The notes: generated by a model not told the origin, from the sequence alone. 64,000 bases of DNA from Roseburia sp. AF12-17LB (GCF_003479605.1 NZ_QUHR01000009.1:52164-116163), one strand, 5' to 3'; shown: positions 26,808 to 35,739, counted from the first letter of the stretch. A program made the numbers and translations.

Positions 26808-27148
26808 TAATCTCTGTTTTTTGCTGACTTACGACGGCTGGCTGCGAAAAAAGCACTTGCTTCCTCAAGAAATTCGTTTTCTTCCTTTAAACGGCGTATT
26901 TCCTTATCCTGCTCTTTAACATGTTTCCTGAGTTCGATAAGCTCATCATTAAGGGATAAAGCATTCTTGGGGGTATGAACTGCTTCATTTGCACTGAGGC
27001 GGCCTTCCTTAAATGCTTTGATTCATGTGTACATAGTACCTTTAGGGATACCTAATTCGTTAGCTGCTTTATGCCCGCTAATTTCCTGTGCAAGCTTTAC
27101 CGCCTGTGCTTTAAATTCGTTGTCATAAGATTTTTGGTTCTGTGCCAT
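26807..27148 (-). pseudogene. IS3-family OrfA with in-frame TGA
   Basis: Reads MAQNQKSYDNEFKAQAVKLA, then QEISGHKAANELGIPKGTMY, then T and a TGA at codon 42 (27023-27025) where a Trp is expected (Y-T-W-I-K-A-F), and continues in frame through a leucine-zipper-like helix (LIELRKHVKEQDKEIRRLKE) to 26807. A slippery A-AAA-AAC near the end (codons GCA AAA AAC) would shift translation into orfB. The nonsense codon separates the helix-turn-helix from the zipper, so no full OrfA or OrfAB can be made. Confidence 0.85.
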
Positions 27149-27559
27149 AGGTTGTTTCTCCTGTTCTCGTATTGATTATGATTATATATCAAATCCTTGA
27201 GAATAGGCTGTCAACTTTTATGATACAACATCAGTATTTGAGTGGTTCATCAATTGCAAGATTATGAATAAGCCTTTGAGAGTTAGTTAGGCGTGGTAGG
27301 TAGCCCTTTTTCGGCATCAGCGCATGCGAGGAACAAAAGCACATTGTCGTCAAAGCAATGTCGATTTCGCATTTGTATTGGTTATAGTAAGCAAAATATT
27401 TTTCATAATGATAGTCCTTTCTTTGATAGAGTAATGAGCAACCCTGAAATGTGTGGGCAGTCCTATGCATACAACAGATATGTAATATTACTCAGCAAAA
27501 ATCCAAAATCTATGTTTTATCAAGATATGCAAACGTTAGTTTTGCTTCTCAAAGAGAAT

Positions 27560-27622
27560 AAAAAATCTTCTTTTGGAGATACTGAACTATTAATTCAGAA
27601 TATTTTCAAAAGGAGATTTTTT
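27560..27622 (+). promoter_or_regulatory. Hairpin that buries the eno ribosome binding site
   Basis: AAAAAATCTTCTTTTG (27560-27575) pairs with CAAAAGGAGATTTTTT (27607-27622), which contains the AGGAG of eno, and an inner stem CTGAA/TTCAG closes the loop. T8 follows directly, ending at the ATG. The hairpin can be read as a translational switch or as a terminator whose tail overlaps the start of eno. Confidence 0.55.
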
Positions 27623-27624
27623 TT

Positions 27625-28890
27625 ATGGCTGTAAAAATGACGATTACACGAATTCATGCAAGAGAAATATTAGATTCCAGAGGAAATCCCACAATAGAAA
27701 CAGAAGTAACTGTGGAGACAGAGACAACCGGAAAGAAGTCGACTGCCCGGGCGGCAGCACCTTCCGGAGCCAGTACAGGAGAATTTGAAGCCATTGAATT
27801 AAGAGACGGCGGCGAGCGTTATGGTGGAAATGGTGTGCAGCAGGCGGTGGAAAATGTAAACACAAGAATTGCAAAAGCACTGTTAGGCAGAAACGTATTG
27901 CGGCAGGAAAATTTAGATGCGCTGATGCTGGAACTGGATGGAACAGAAAATAAAGGAAAGCTTGGTGCCAATGCAATCTTAAGTGTGTCCTTAGCTTGTG
28001 CCAAAGCAGCAGCAAAAGCATTGCAGATGCCGCTTTACCGCTATGTGGGCGGCGTAAATGCAGTAACAATTCCGGTGCCGATGATGAATATTTTAAATGG
28101 CGGTGCACATTCCGATAACAATCTGGATGTTCAGGAATTTATGATACTTCCAATTGGTGCTGACAGCATTACCGAAGGAATCCGCTGGTGTGCAGAAGTC
28201 TATCATCATTTGAAAAAATTATTAAAGAACCGTGGGTTGTCTGTGGCAGTGGGAGATGAAGGCGGTTTTGCCCCAAACGTTGCAAATGAGGAAGAAGCCA
28301 TCCAGCTTATCATGGAAGCCATTACCAAAGCAGGGTACAGCTGTGGCAGAGGCAAACAGTTTATGATTTCTCTGGATGCGGCTGCCAGCGAATGGAAAGG
28401 TAATGCACCGGGAGAATATTATCTGCCAAAATCCGGCAAACGTTATACCACGGATGAACTGATTGTGCACTGGGAAAAGATGCTTCGCCGTTTTCCGATT
28501 TATTCCATTGAAGACCCGCTGGACGAAGAGGATTGGGATGGCTGGAAACGTCTGACAGAAAAAGTGGGAGATAAAGTGATTCTGGTAGGCGATGATTTAT
28601 TTGCCACGAATCCGGTGCGCCTGAATAAAGGAATTTCCATGGGATGCGGTAATGCGATTCTGATTAAGCCAAACCAGATTGGAACGCTCTCAGAAACTAT
28701 GGAAGCCATCCGCATGGCAAAAGAACATGGTTATGAGACCATCATGTCCCACCGGAGCGGCGAGACCGAGGATACGACCATAGCGGATTTGTCAGTAGGG
28801 CTTGGCAGTGACCTGATTAAAACCGGAGCACCGTGCCGTGGCGAGCGGACGGCAAAATATAATCGTCTGATTCGGATCGAAGAATCGTAA
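27625..28890 (+). CDS. eno: Enolase
   Basis: Converts 2-phosphoglycerate to PEP; Mg2+-dependent glycolytic enzyme. 421 residues. [14 protein letters not shown] near residue 12, [15 protein letters not shown] as the mobile loop, [10 protein letters not shown] with the catalytic Glu near residue 208, [14 protein letters not shown] for metal binding, the signature [14 protein letters not shown] near residue 350 with catalytic Lys, and [18 protein letters not shown] near residue 376 are all present. It stands alone, right after the accessory island; its normal upstream region may have been altered by the island. Confidence 0.97.
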   Translation: MAVKMTITRIHAREILDSRGNPTIETEVTVETETTGKKSTARAAAPSGASTGEFEAIELRDGGERYGGNGVQQAVENVNTRIAKALLGRNVLRQENLDALMLELDGTENKGKLGANAILSVSLACAKAAAKALQMPLYRYVGGVNAVTIPVPMMNILNGGAHSDNNLDVQEFMILPIGADSITEGIRWCAEVYHHLKKLLKNRGLSVAVGDEGGFAPNVANEEEAIQLIMEAITKAGYSCGRGKQFMISLDAAASEWKGNAPGEYYLPKSGKRYTTDELIVHWEKMLRRFPIYSIEDPLDEEDWDGWKRLTEKVGDKVILVGDDLFATNPVRLNKGISMGCGNAILIKPNQIGTLSETMEAIRMAKEHGYETIMSHRSGETEDTTIADLSVGLGSDLIKTGAPCRGERTAKYNRLIRIEES

Positions 28891-28945
28891 TAGATTTTAG
28901 CAAAATTACCTACCCAAAATTTCAATATAAATACAAAATAAGTGG

Positions 28946-28974
28946 TTGTAATTTATCCCGGTGTATGATATACT
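28946..28974 (+). promoter_or_regulatory. Promoter of secG
   Basis: TTGTAA (28946-28951), 17 bases, TATACT (28969-28974), 42 bases before the proposed GTG start. Confidence 0.6.
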
Positions 28975-29016
28975 GTCAAAGTTACGAGTATTATAAATCC
29001 ACAGGAGGTGTCATTC

Positions 29017-29256
29017 GTGGCAGTTTTAAAAACGGTTTTAACAGTTGTATTTATTATTATATCTATCGCATTGACAGTAATTATTCTTCTTCAGGAAGGT
29101 AAGTCTGCAGGACTTGGAGCAATCAGCGGAGCAGCTGATACTTATTGGGGCAAGAATAAAGGTCGTTCTATGGAAGGAATGTTGGTAAAGGTAACCAGAG
29201 TACTGGTAATCTTATTCCTGTTAATTTCCATCGTACTGAATATTGGAAGTTTCTAA
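29017..29256 (+). CDS. secG: Preprotein translocase subunit SecG
   Basis: Small membrane subunit of the SecYEG channel. The GTG at 29017 is chosen because AGGAGG (29003-29008) lies 8 bases upstream; an in-frame GTG at 29008 overlaps the ribosome site. 79 residues with two membrane helices (about residues 3-24 and 58-77) and the conserved cytoplasmic loop LLQEGKSAGLGAISGAADTY followed by WGKNKGRS. Placement before rnr and smpB is the common Firmicute order secG-rnr-smpB-ssrA. Confidence 0.95.
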   Translation: MAVLKTVLTVVFIIISIALTVIILLQEGKSAGLGAISGAADTYWGKNKGRSMEGMLVKVTRVLVILFLLISIVLNIGSF

Positions 29257-29265
29257 GAACCAAAG

Positions 29266-29293
29266 AGCTGTCGTGTGAACGACAGCTTTTTTT
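29266..29293 (+). terminator. Terminator after secG
   Basis: AGCTGTCGT / ACGACAGCT, 9-bp stem with GTGA loop, then TTTTTTT. Confidence 0.9.
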
Positions 29294-29410
29294 ACTTTAC
29301 AGGAATTGCTTTCCTGTAAAGTAAAAAAGCTCCGCGAGGATGCACACTGCGGTGTATAAGGTAGATGCCGCAGGCGACCGCCGCAAGTGACCGCCGCAGG
29401 CGCAAGAAAA
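29294..29410 (+). other. Hairpin and GC-rich repeat tract before rnr
   Basis: TACTTTACAGGA/TCCTGTAAAGTA (29294-29325) makes a strong hairpin. It is followed at 29369-29405 by an unusually GC-rich tract in which GACCGCCGCA is repeated (GCCGCAGGC, GACCGCCGCAAGT, GACCGCCGCAGGC). No gene is visible; the tract stands out from the AT-rich surroundings. Confidence 0.5.
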
Positions 29411-29467
29411 GTGTAAAGCAGTTTCTTGAAGTTATGTGAGCAGCAAGAAAAAATAGGAAAGAAAAGA

Positions 29468-31633
29468 ATGGATAGAGAAGCACTGGAAAAAAGAAAGAAA
29501 ATTGTATATGAGTTTATCTGTGATGACTTATATGTCCCGATGAAAGCCAAAGAGATTGCAATGATTCTGCAGGTATCCAAAGAGCAGCGGGAAGAGTTGC
29601 ATGCGGTTTTGGATGCTTTGCTGGAAGAAGGCAAGGTAGAGCTGACCCAGAAGGGCAAATATGTAAAGGCTTCCGGAAGATTCTTAACCGGTGTTTATAC
29701 CGGAAACAGCAGAGGCTTTGGCTTTGTGACGGTAGAGGGTGAAGAGGAAGATATCTATATCCCGGAGGAGAATACCAACGGAGCCATGCATATGGACACT
29801 GTATCTGTTGCAGTAAATCCGCAGAAGACCGGAAAACGCCGGGAAGGCAGAATTATAAAAATTATATCCAGAGGTCTGCATCAGATTGTCGGAACTTATC
29901 AGAGCAGTAAGAACTTCGGATTTGTGGTGCCGGATAATCAGAAGCTGGCGCAGGATATTTTTATTCCAATCGAACGCTCCAAAGGAGCAGTAGATGGACA
30001 CAAAGTTGTCGTTGAGATTACTGATTATGGTAAAAACGGTAAGAAACCGGAAGGAAAAATTGTTGAAATACTTGGTCATATCAATGACCCGGGAACAGAT
30101 ATTTTATCCATTGTAAGAGGCTTTGACCTGCCGACAGAATTTGCACCGAAGATTATGAAACAGGTGGAAAATGTAGCCAAAGAAGTCAGTGAGGCTGATA
30201 TGGCAGGCAGGGAAGATTTGCGGGACTGGCAGATGGTGACAATCGACGGAGAAGACTCCAAAGATTTGGATGATGCGGTATCCCTTACTATGGATGGAGA
30301 AAATTATATTCTGGGTGTGCATATTGCAGATGTGTCCAACTATGTGCAGGAGCACAGTGCACTGGATGTGGAGGCATTGAACCGCGGAACCAGTGTATAT
30401 CTCGTTGACCGCGTGATTCCTATGCTGCCCCATGCATTGTCCAATGGAATCTGTTCCCTGAATGCAGGAGAGAACCGGCTGGCATTGAGCTGCATCATGA
30501 CCATTAACCCGAAGGGCAAGGTCATTGACCATAAAATTGTAGAGTCTGTGGTAAAAATTGACCGCAGAATGACTTATACAGCGGTAAAAGAAATTTTAGA
30601 AGACCATAACGAAGAAACAATTGCAGAGTATCGGGAACTGGTTCCGATGTTTGAAAAAATGGGAGAGCTGGCAGCACTGCTTCGAGGAAATCGTATGAAA
30701 CGCGGCTCGATTGATTTTGATTTCCCGGAAACGAAAATCCTTTTGGATAAAAATGGAAGACCATTGGAAATCAAGCCATACGACAGAAATACAGCTACAA
30801 AATTAATTGAAGATTTCATGCTGATTGCCAATGAGACGGTGGCGCAGGAATTTTTCTGGCAGGAGATACCATTTCTCTATCGTACCCATGAGACACCGGA
30901 CGAAGAAAAAATCCGAAAACTTGCAACACTAATTGGAAATTTCGGATATACACTGCATATCAGCCAGGAGGAAATTCACCCGAAGGAATTGCAGAAGCTG
31001 TTAGGAAAAATCGAAGGAACACCGGAGGAAGCATTAATCAGCCGGCTGACCCTCCGTTCCATGAAACAGGCAAAATATACCACAGAAAACACCGGACATT
31101 TCGGACTGGCAGCAAGCTGCTATTGTCATTTTACTTCACCAATCCGTCGTTATCCGGATTTGCAGATACACCGCATTATCAAAGAAACCTTGCGGGGCAG
31201 GATGAATCATAAGCGGATGACACATTACGAAACGATTCTGCCGGAAGTAGCCAAGCATTCCAGCGAGACAGAACGTCGGGCAGATGAGGCAGAGCGTGAG
31301 ACTGAGAAGCTGAAAAAAGCACAGTATATGGCAGAGCATATCGGAGAAGTCTATGAAGGCGTTATTTCCGGGGTGGCATCCTATGGAATATATGTCGAGC
31401 TGCCAAATACGGTAGAGGGTCTTGTGCATGTAACCAGTCTTACCGATGATTACTATCAGTATTTTGAAGACACTTTTGAACTGGTGGGCGAAGTAACGAA
31501 CCGCCATTATAAGCTGGGACAGAAGGTATATATCCGGGTAATCGGTGTGGATGAGATTGTAAGAACCATCGATTTTGAATTGACAGAGGCAACAGGAACA
31601 GGAGAAATGAAGAATGGGAAAAGAATCGATTAA
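29468..31633 (+). CDS. rnr: Ribonuclease R
   Basis: 3'-5' exoribonuclease that digests structured RNA and takes part in trans-translation. The start is set at ATG 29468 ([20 protein letters not shown]) with AGGAAA 7 bases before; 721 residues. Order: N-terminal helix-turn-helix (about 1-65), cold-shock domains (about 70-220), RNB catalytic domain from [16 protein letters not shown] near residue 262 with its Asp cluster, then the S1 domain ([20 protein letters not shown]) near residue 625 and a short tail. It overlaps smpB by 20 bases and precedes ssrA, linking it with ribosome rescue. Confidence 0.97.
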   Translation: MDREALEKRKKIVYEFICDDLYVPMKAKEIAMILQVSKEQREELHAVLDALLEEGKVELTQKGKYVKASGRFLTGVYTGNSRGFGFVTVEGEEEDIYIPEENTNGAMHMDTVSVAVNPQKTGKRREGRIIKIISRGLHQIVGTYQSSKNFGFVVPDNQKLAQDIFIPIERSKGAVDGHKVVVEITDYGKNGKKPEGKIVEILGHINDPGTDILSIVRGFDLPTEFAPKIMKQVENVAKEVSEADMAGREDLRDWQMVTIDGEDSKDLDDAVSLTMDGENYILGVHIADVSNYVQEHSALDVEALNRGTSVYLVDRVIPMLPHALSNGICSLNAGENRLALSCIMTINPKGKVIDHKIVESVVKIDRRMTYTAVKEILEDHNEETIAEYRELVPMFEKMGELAALLRGNRMKRGSIDFDFPETKILLDKNGRPLEIKPYDRNTATKLIEDFMLIANETVAQEFFWQEIPFLYRTHETPDEEKIRKLATLIGNFGYTLHISQEEIHPKELQKLLGKIEGTPEEALISRLTLRSMKQAKYTTENTGHFGLAASCYCHFTSPIRRYPDLQIHRIIKETLRGRMNHKRMTHYETILPEVAKHSSETERRADEAERETEKLKKAQYMAEHIGEVYEGVISGVASYGIYVELPNTVEGLVHVTSLTDDYYQYFEDTFELVGEVTNRHYKLGQKVYIRVIGVDEIVRTIDFELTEATGTGEMKNGKRID

Positions 31634-32081
31634 GATGATTGCCAATAATAAGAAGGCAAGACATGATTATTTCTTGGAAGAACTTTATGAGGCAGGAATC
31701 AGCCTGCATGGAACAGAAGTAAAATCACTCCGTATGGGAAAATGCAGTATCAAGGAGTCTTTCATACACATTGAACATGGGGAAGTCATCATATATGGTA
31801 TGCATATCAGCCCATATGAAAAGGGAAACATTTTTAACCGTGATCCGCTTCGTCCGAAGAAGCTTCTGATGCACAAAAACGAGATTCGTAAATTAGAGCA
31901 GAAGATTAAGGAAAAAGGTTATACCATTGTTCCGGTGGAAGTATATTTCAAGGGAAGTCTGGTAAAAGTCCAGATTGCGCTTGCAAAAGGTAAGAAGCTT
32001 TATGATAAGCGGAATGATATTGCAAAGAAGGATATGCGCCGTGAAGCAGAGCGGGATTTCAAAGTAAGAAATCTTGGTTAA
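31614..32081 (+). CDS. smpB: SsrA-binding protein SmpB
   Basis: Binds tmRNA and brings it to stalled ribosomes. 155 residues, standard. [20 protein letters not shown] and [13 protein letters not shown] form the OB fold, [20 protein letters not shown] the RNA-contact loop and [20 protein letters not shown] the basic C-terminal tail that enters the mRNA channel. Its start lies inside the end of rnr (20-base overlap). ssrA follows 100 bases downstream. Confidence 0.97.
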   Translation: MGKESIKMIANNKKARHDYFLEELYEAGISLHGTEVKSLRMGKCSIKESFIHIEHGEVIIYGMHISPYEKGNIFNRDPLRPKKLLMHKNEIRKLEQKIKEKGYTIVPVEVYFKGSLVKVQIALAKGKKLYDKRNDIAKKDMRREAERDFKVRNLG

Positions 32082-32139
32082 TAGGCGGATAAAAATTGTC
32101 AGTTAATGGCAATACAAACAGTGGTTCTATCTTTGCCTC

Positions 32140-32168
32140 TTGCAGGAATAGCGGAGGCAGGTTATAAT
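32140..32168 (+). promoter_or_regulatory. Promoter of ssrA
   Basis: TTGCAG (32140-32145), 17-base spacer, TATAAT (32163-32168), just upstream of the mature tmRNA 5' end. Confidence 0.65.
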
Positions 32169-32183
32169 AGAATAAATATATAA

Positions 32184-32524
32184 GGGCTAGTAAAGGTTTC
32201 GACAGGGATTATGAAGCTGGAGAAGCGAGCCGCAGGGTGATGCGTTAAATTCCAAACTTAAAATTAAACGCTAACGATAATAAATTAGCTTACGCTGCCT
32301 AATGGCAGCAGTCTGACCTAGAGCACTCACACTTTAGGACCCAGGCTTCGACTATGTGAGAAACGACACGGGCAAAGCTTTGAACCCGTGGGCGTATGAT
32401 GAAGCTACTGAAACAGTTACGGTGTTCATACCGGAATTGCAGAGGGAATGTCAAATTATGAACTACGCTCGTAGAAGGACAGGGGATTGGTTTTTGGACA
32501 CGGGTTCGACTCCCGTCTAGTCCA
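32184..32524 (+). ncRNA. ssrA: Transfer-messenger RNA (tmRNA)
   Basis: Rescues stalled ribosomes and tags the unfinished protein. The 5' end GGGCTAG (32184) pairs with CTAGTCC (32517-32523) as acceptor stem with one G-U; GTAAAGGTTTCGACAGGGAT follows the 5' strand, and the T-arm ACACGGGTTCGACTCCCGTC ends the RNA. The tag frame at 32270-32302 reads ANDNKLAYAA then TAA. The DNA after the discriminator A reads CTA rather than CCA, so the CCA end must be added after processing. smpB and rnr lie just upstream. Confidence 0.96.
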
Positions 32525-32609
32525 CTAAAGCTGAACAAGTCGAATTCTGTATATGATATTATCGTATACAGGAATATGTTTGGTTTGGTGTATCGAAGAA
32601 AATAAAAGT

Positions 32610-32656
32610 AACGGCATTGTATGGTTGCGAAAGTGATATATAATGCCGTTATTTTT
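32610..32656 (+). terminator. Terminator after ssrA
   Basis: AACGGCATT (32610-32618) pairs with AATGCCGTT (32642-32650), followed by ATTTTT. A further palindrome (CTGTATATGATATTATCGTATACAG region, 32547-32571) lies between it and the tmRNA end. Confidence 0.75.
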
Positions 32657-32765
32657 AAGATATAATGCGGATTTGAATTTGACAAATCGGTATTTGTGGA
32701 GAGATTTCCTGAACTTTCCTTATTTTTCAAGGCTTACAGCCTCTTAGATAGTGAAATGATATGTA

Positions 32766-32820
32766 TTTTCCCTTATCTTTGCCCTTATGCGGAATCCGCA
32801 AGGGAAATAAGGGAAATTTT
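32766..32820. repeat. Left-end CCCTTAT repeats (probable integrase arm sites)
   Basis: TTTTCCCTTAT, TTTGCCCTTAT and, inverted, AAGGGAAATAAGGGAAA lie within 55 bases beside the integrase stop; the same words occur at 40849-40922. They also form a hairpin that could end int transcription. Confidence 0.55.
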
Positions 32821-32823
32821 TAG

Positions 32824-34119
32824 TTAAGCATTGCTCACTACTTTATCAAGAAGTCTTGCGGAATCCCGTTTTGCTTTTCTTGTTGAGTGAGCGTAAATAT
32901 TCATTGTGGTACTGACATCAGAGTGTCCTAACAGTTCCTGTACATCTTTCGGTGCAGCCCCATTGGAAAGCAGATTGCTGGTGTAGGTGTGACGTAACTG
33001 GTGGAAATGGAAATCTTCAAATCCTTCCAGTTTCTTTGACACTGATCTGCATACAATGCTGAGTGTACTCGGCAGTTCCAAAGAGCCATCCGGTCTTAAG
33101 CAGACAAAGGAGATTTCTTTGTAATCTGCCGGGACTTCCTGCGTTCCGTCAAGGTGATAGTATTCATAATAGACTCTGTTTTTCACATGAACTTCTTTGT
33201 AGTAATTGCGGTGATATAATTCGCCATACTGCATCCGGTTTTTGAGTTGTTCCTTTCTGGCAGCTTTCAGTATTTCAGTCAGGGTATCGCCAAAATCAAC
33301 AATCCTAACTTTTTTCCGCTTCGTTGGTCCAATAATGTTTTTGTGTTTCATGCCGTCGTAGCGGATACTGCGTTTTATGGTCAGGCATTGTTCCTCAAGG
33401 TTAATGTCCTGCCATGTAAGACCACAGGTTTCTCCGATACGGAGCCCGGCATAATACGCAATCTGAATCGGTAGAATGGCAGGTGGGTTTTTCTTTTCCA
33501 GATACTTGATAAGTTGCTCGTAATCATCATGCGAAATCGGTTGTGTGCCTTCTTCCACTTCATCATCGGAAAAGAGGTCAACTTCCTCTGCCTGTCGTTT
33601 CAGTTTGATATATTGCATCGGATTGAAACTGATTAGTTGTTTTGGAAATACTGCAAAACGGAATGACTGCTGTAACACTGCGGAAAAAGAATGGATATAA
33701 TCTTTGCTGTATCCCTTTCTTACTTTCCCGTCTGGAAACTCACCACCGAATGTAAGCAGATCAAGAAATGCCTGTAAATGTTCGGCAGTAACTGTTTTCA
33801 GTTTGCGGTCTGCAATCGGGTGTTTTTTGATACAGCGGATTGCACCAAGATAATTTTCCACTGTGCCGTTGCTGAGTGTCCCGGTTTTCAGTTCTTCTTC
33901 CGCCCACATATCCAGAAGCTCTCCTACCGTAAGGCTGTCTGCCTTTGCGACAAACTTCTTATTTTCGTAATCTTCCAGTGCTTTGCGGAGAAGTTTTTCC
34001 GTCTCACTTTTACTTTCGGTTCCAGCATATTCTTTCTGAACCATTTTACCGCTTGCATCTTCTACATAGAAGCGATAGTACCATTTTTTTCCTTTTTTTC
34101 TAACAGATCCTTTTGCCAT
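32824..34119 (-). CDS. Tyrosine-recombinase integrase of the IME
   Basis: Start set at 34119 (MAKGSVRKKGKKWYYRFYVE), as AAAGGAG precedes it; 431 residues. An arm-binding AP2-like N-terminal region (WYYRFYVEDASGKMVQKEYA) is followed by the SAM-like core-binding domain (about 65-165) and the catalytic domain with Arg in YYAGLRIGETCGLTWQDI, then HQLRHTYTSNLLSNG, LLGHSDVSTTMNIYAH with His and the Tyr nucleophile. Tn916/Tn1549-type integrases have this layout. It is read toward the left end of the element, the usual place for int. Confidence 0.95.
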   Translation of the reverse strand: MAKGSVRKKGKKWYYRFYVEDASGKMVQKEYAGTESKSETEKLLRKALEDYENKKFVAKADSLTVGELLDMWAEEELKTGTLSNGTVENYLGAIRCIKKHPIADRKLKTVTAEHLQAFLDLLTFGGEFPDGKVRKGYSKDYIHSFSAVLQQSFRFAVFPKQLISFNPMQYIKLKRQAEEVDLFSDDEVEEGTQPISHDDYEQLIKYLEKKNPPAILPIQIAYYAGLRIGETCGLTWQDINLEEQCLTIKRSIRYDGMKHKNIIGPTKRKKVRIVDFGDTLTEILKAARKEQLKNRMQYGELYHRNYYKEVHVKNRVYYEYYHLDGTQEVPADYKEISFVCLRPDGSLELPSTLSIVCRSVSKKLEGFEDFHFHQLRHTYTSNLLSNGAAPKDVQELLGHSDVSTTMNIYAHSTRKAKRDSARLLDKVVSNA

Positions 34120-34205
34120 AATTGTATTTCTCCTTTCGATATCAGACAATCGGAACTGTTGAAATGCTTCTTGCGTGTAAGTATATCACAACTCCGGTTG
34201 TCTTA

Positions 34206-34835
34206 CTATACCGATTCAGAATCCTCATACATAACTTCGGATAAAAGATTGGCAAGTCTTTGTTCGGCTGCTTCCGGTTTCTTTGAATAGAGCCTTATCA
34301 CATCTGCCATATCGTTAAATGCGTTGACAGTATGTGTGATCTCTCTGAGAAACATAATCTCATTATATTCATCTTTCGATTCGAATCCCATTACTTTGGC
34401 AATGTCCGCATCTTTGGTACTGCCTTTGTAATTTTTACAGGCGAACTGAAACGAATCCAGAAACAGTTCATATTGCTTTAACATTAACAGCAGTAAGTCT
34501 TTAGAAAAAGCGTCTTCTGTTTTATTAAGATCAAGAGGTAACTGTTTGAGAATATCGCCCATCACATCACGAATCTGCAATTCCTTCTTATCCGTAATAT
34601 CAGTTTCATATTCATCGGTTTCCCCTTTGAGCCATTCAATCGATACATGAAGTGCTTCCGAAAGACCTTCCAGTACCATCTTTTTGGTATTGTCAATCGA
34701 ACCATTCTCATAACGCAGGATTGTGGAAGCGGTAACTCCCATCTTCTCTGCGACATAAGGCTGTGTCAGATTTAATTCGAGACGGCGCTGTTTTGCCCTG
34801 CTGCCGATCAGCTTGCGTAGTTCTTTATCTTTCAT
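34206..34835 (-). CDS. Helix-turn-helix (Cro/CI-type) regulator of the IME
   Basis: Start at 34835 (MKDKELRKLIGSRAKQRRLE) preceded by AAGGAGG; 209 residues. An XRE-type helix-turn-helix covers about residues 9-65 (LNLTQPYVAEKMGVTASTIL), then an acidic/helical C-terminal region of unknown fold for dimerisation or signal sensing. It is divergent from the excisionase-like gene, and the shared gap holds repeated ATTGCA..TGCAAT palindromes around that promoter, so it likely represses the excision and transfer genes. Confidence 0.85.
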   Translation of the reverse strand: MKDKELRKLIGSRAKQRRLELNLTQPYVAEKMGVTASTILRYENGSIDNTKKMVLEGLSEALHVSIEWLKGETDEYETDITDKKELQIRDVMGDILKQLPLDLNKTEDAFSKDLLLLMLKQYELFLDSFQFACKNYKGSTKDADIAKVMGFESKDEYNEIMFLREITHTVNAFNDMADVIRLYSKKPEAAEQRLANLLSEVMYEDSESV

Positions 34836-34888
34836 GCTGATGTGCCTCCTTTTTCGGTATGTCATTACTATACCACGCAACAAAATAT

Positions 34889-34994
34889 ATTGCAATATGC
34901 AATTTATAGAAAACGAATGAAATTTCATAATGCTTGACAAAGCAATATAAACACGCTATACTGACAGCACAAATGAAATTGCATAATGCAATTT
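34889..34994. promoter_or_regulatory. Divergent control region: promoter for xis-like gene and repeated operators
   Basis: TTGACA (34934-34939), 17 bases, TATACT (34957-34962) points to the excisionase-like gene. Operators flank it: ATTGCAATATGCAAT (34889-34903) and GAAATTGCATAATGCAATTT (34975-34994), with a partial third copy GAAATTTCATAATGC (34919-34933). Confidence 0.7.
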
Positions 34995-35010
34995 AAAAGG
35001 AGGTGGTCAT

Positions 35011-35241
35011 ATGACACAAAGAAAGATTGCCTTATCTATTGAAGAAGCTGCTGATTATACGGGAATCGGCAGGAACACCCTGAGAAAACTGGTGGAATGG
35101 AAGAAACTTCCGGTATTAAAGGTTGGGAGAAAAGTCCTGATCAAAACGGATATGCTGGAACTTTTTATGGAAGCCAACGAGGGCAGAGACTTGAGGGATA
35201 AGGGAAATGTGAAAGCAGTCACAAGAAACGGTTCAACTTAA
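35011..35241 (+). CDS. Excisionase-like DNA-binding protein
   Basis: 76-residue winged-helix protein of the MerR/excisionase type: MTQRKIALSIEEAADYTGIG, then RNTLRKLVEWKKLPVLKVGR with the typical K-V-G-R-K wing and ID-type end. Tn916 Xis has the same size and plan. It would steer the integrase toward excision. AAGGAGGTGG precedes the ATG; the control region with the repressor sites is just upstream. Confidence 0.85.
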   Translation: MTQRKIALSIEEAADYTGIGRNTLRKLVEWKKLPVLKVGRKVLIKTDMLELFMEANEGRDLRDKGNVKAVTRNGST

Positions 35242-35386
35242 AAAAGCGGTTCCCGAAGAAACCGCCAAAGGTTCTATCAGACCGGAGTCATGATATACCT
35301 ACACGCAAACAGATTATACCATGTACTTCGTCTGACAGACAACAGGAAACTTATGTTTGGAAGAAAAAGAAAGGACGATGATATTT

Positions 35387-35701
35387 ATGGCAAGATCAAC
35401 AAAGAGTTATGAGGAGCGTATGCTCCAGTTGGAAAAGAAAGAACAGGAAAGCCTTGAGAAAGCAAAACAGTATGCAGCACAGAAACGGGAACTGAAGAAA
35501 CGTCAGAAAGATGTGGAAACTAAAAAGCGGACACACAGGCTCTGCCAGATTGGTGGTGCGGTGGAATCGGTGCTGGGTTCTGCGATTGAGGAAGATGATA
35601 TCCCAAAGCTGATCGGCTTCTTAAAAAGGCAGGAAGCAAATGGGAAATTCTTCTCAAAGGCAATGCAGAAAGAGCCAGTTGCGAATACGGAGGAAGTGTA
35701 A
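35387..35701 (+). CDS. DUF3847-like protein, probable relaxosome accessory factor
   Basis: Start placed at 35387 (MARSTKSYEERMLQLEKKEQ); 104 residues. The N-terminal half is a charged coiled coil, then HRLCQIGGAVESVLG and EEDDIPKLIGFLKRQEAN. Such proteins lie directly upstream of MobA/MobL relaxases in Firmicute mobile elements and may help at oriT; that role is inferred from position. The stop overlaps the start of the oriT region. Confidence 0.65.
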   Translation: MARSTKSYEERMLQLEKKEQESLEKAKQYAAQKRELKKRQKDVETKKRTHRLCQIGGAVESVLGSAIEEDDIPKLIGFLKRQEANGKFFSKAMQKEPVANTEEV

Positions 35702-35739
35702 TGCCGGAGGGAGTGGATTTTCCATTCCCTTCATTGCTT

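Larger units (their letters stand above)
25854..27233 (-). mobile_element. IS3-family (IS150-like) insertion sequence, 1380 bp
   Basis: The ends are imperfect inverted repeats of about 38 bases: left TGATATTGTCAATATTGG..., right (read inward) TGATGTTGTATCATAAAA..., both reaching a shared TATTCTCAAG. They are flanked by a 3-bp direct repeat GTA (25851-25853 and 27234-27236). Inside are orfA and orfB in the usual overlapping -1 arrangement. orfA has an internal stop, so the copy is probably not mobile by itself. It sits inside a small gene whose frame is restored when the element is removed. Confidence 0.88.
25797..27470 (-). pseudogene. Small DUF6061-like gene split by the IS3-family element
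   Basis: On the minus strand the part right of the IS reads EKYFAYYNQYKCEIDIALTT... to NLAIDEPLKY at the IS edge. The part left of the IS (25853 down to a TGA at 25797) continues in frame as AALALDCILQVCDDAMQ. Joined across one copy of the GTA target duplication, this aligns with SLAIDEPLEYARLYLDGNLQ of the intact relative at 40496-40732. Near the expected start the reading frame fails: ATG is followed by five A, where six would give M-K-K-Y-F-A-Y-Y. The gene is therefore broken twice. The family name is tentative and the function unknown. Confidence 0.6.

Noticed and set aside
27293-27634. 113-codon frame ending inside eno
   Set aside because: It runs antisense to the IS-interrupted gene and through the eno leader hairpin; no ribosome site and no likeness to a protein.
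32500-32540. ssrA 3' end as the attachment site of the IME
   Set aside because: The T-arm sequence is not repeated at the right side of the element, and the tmRNA terminator still follows directly; the TTTTCAAGG pair fits better.
32299-32730. Minus-strand frame overlapping ssrA
   Set aside because: It lies over tmRNA and its terminator.
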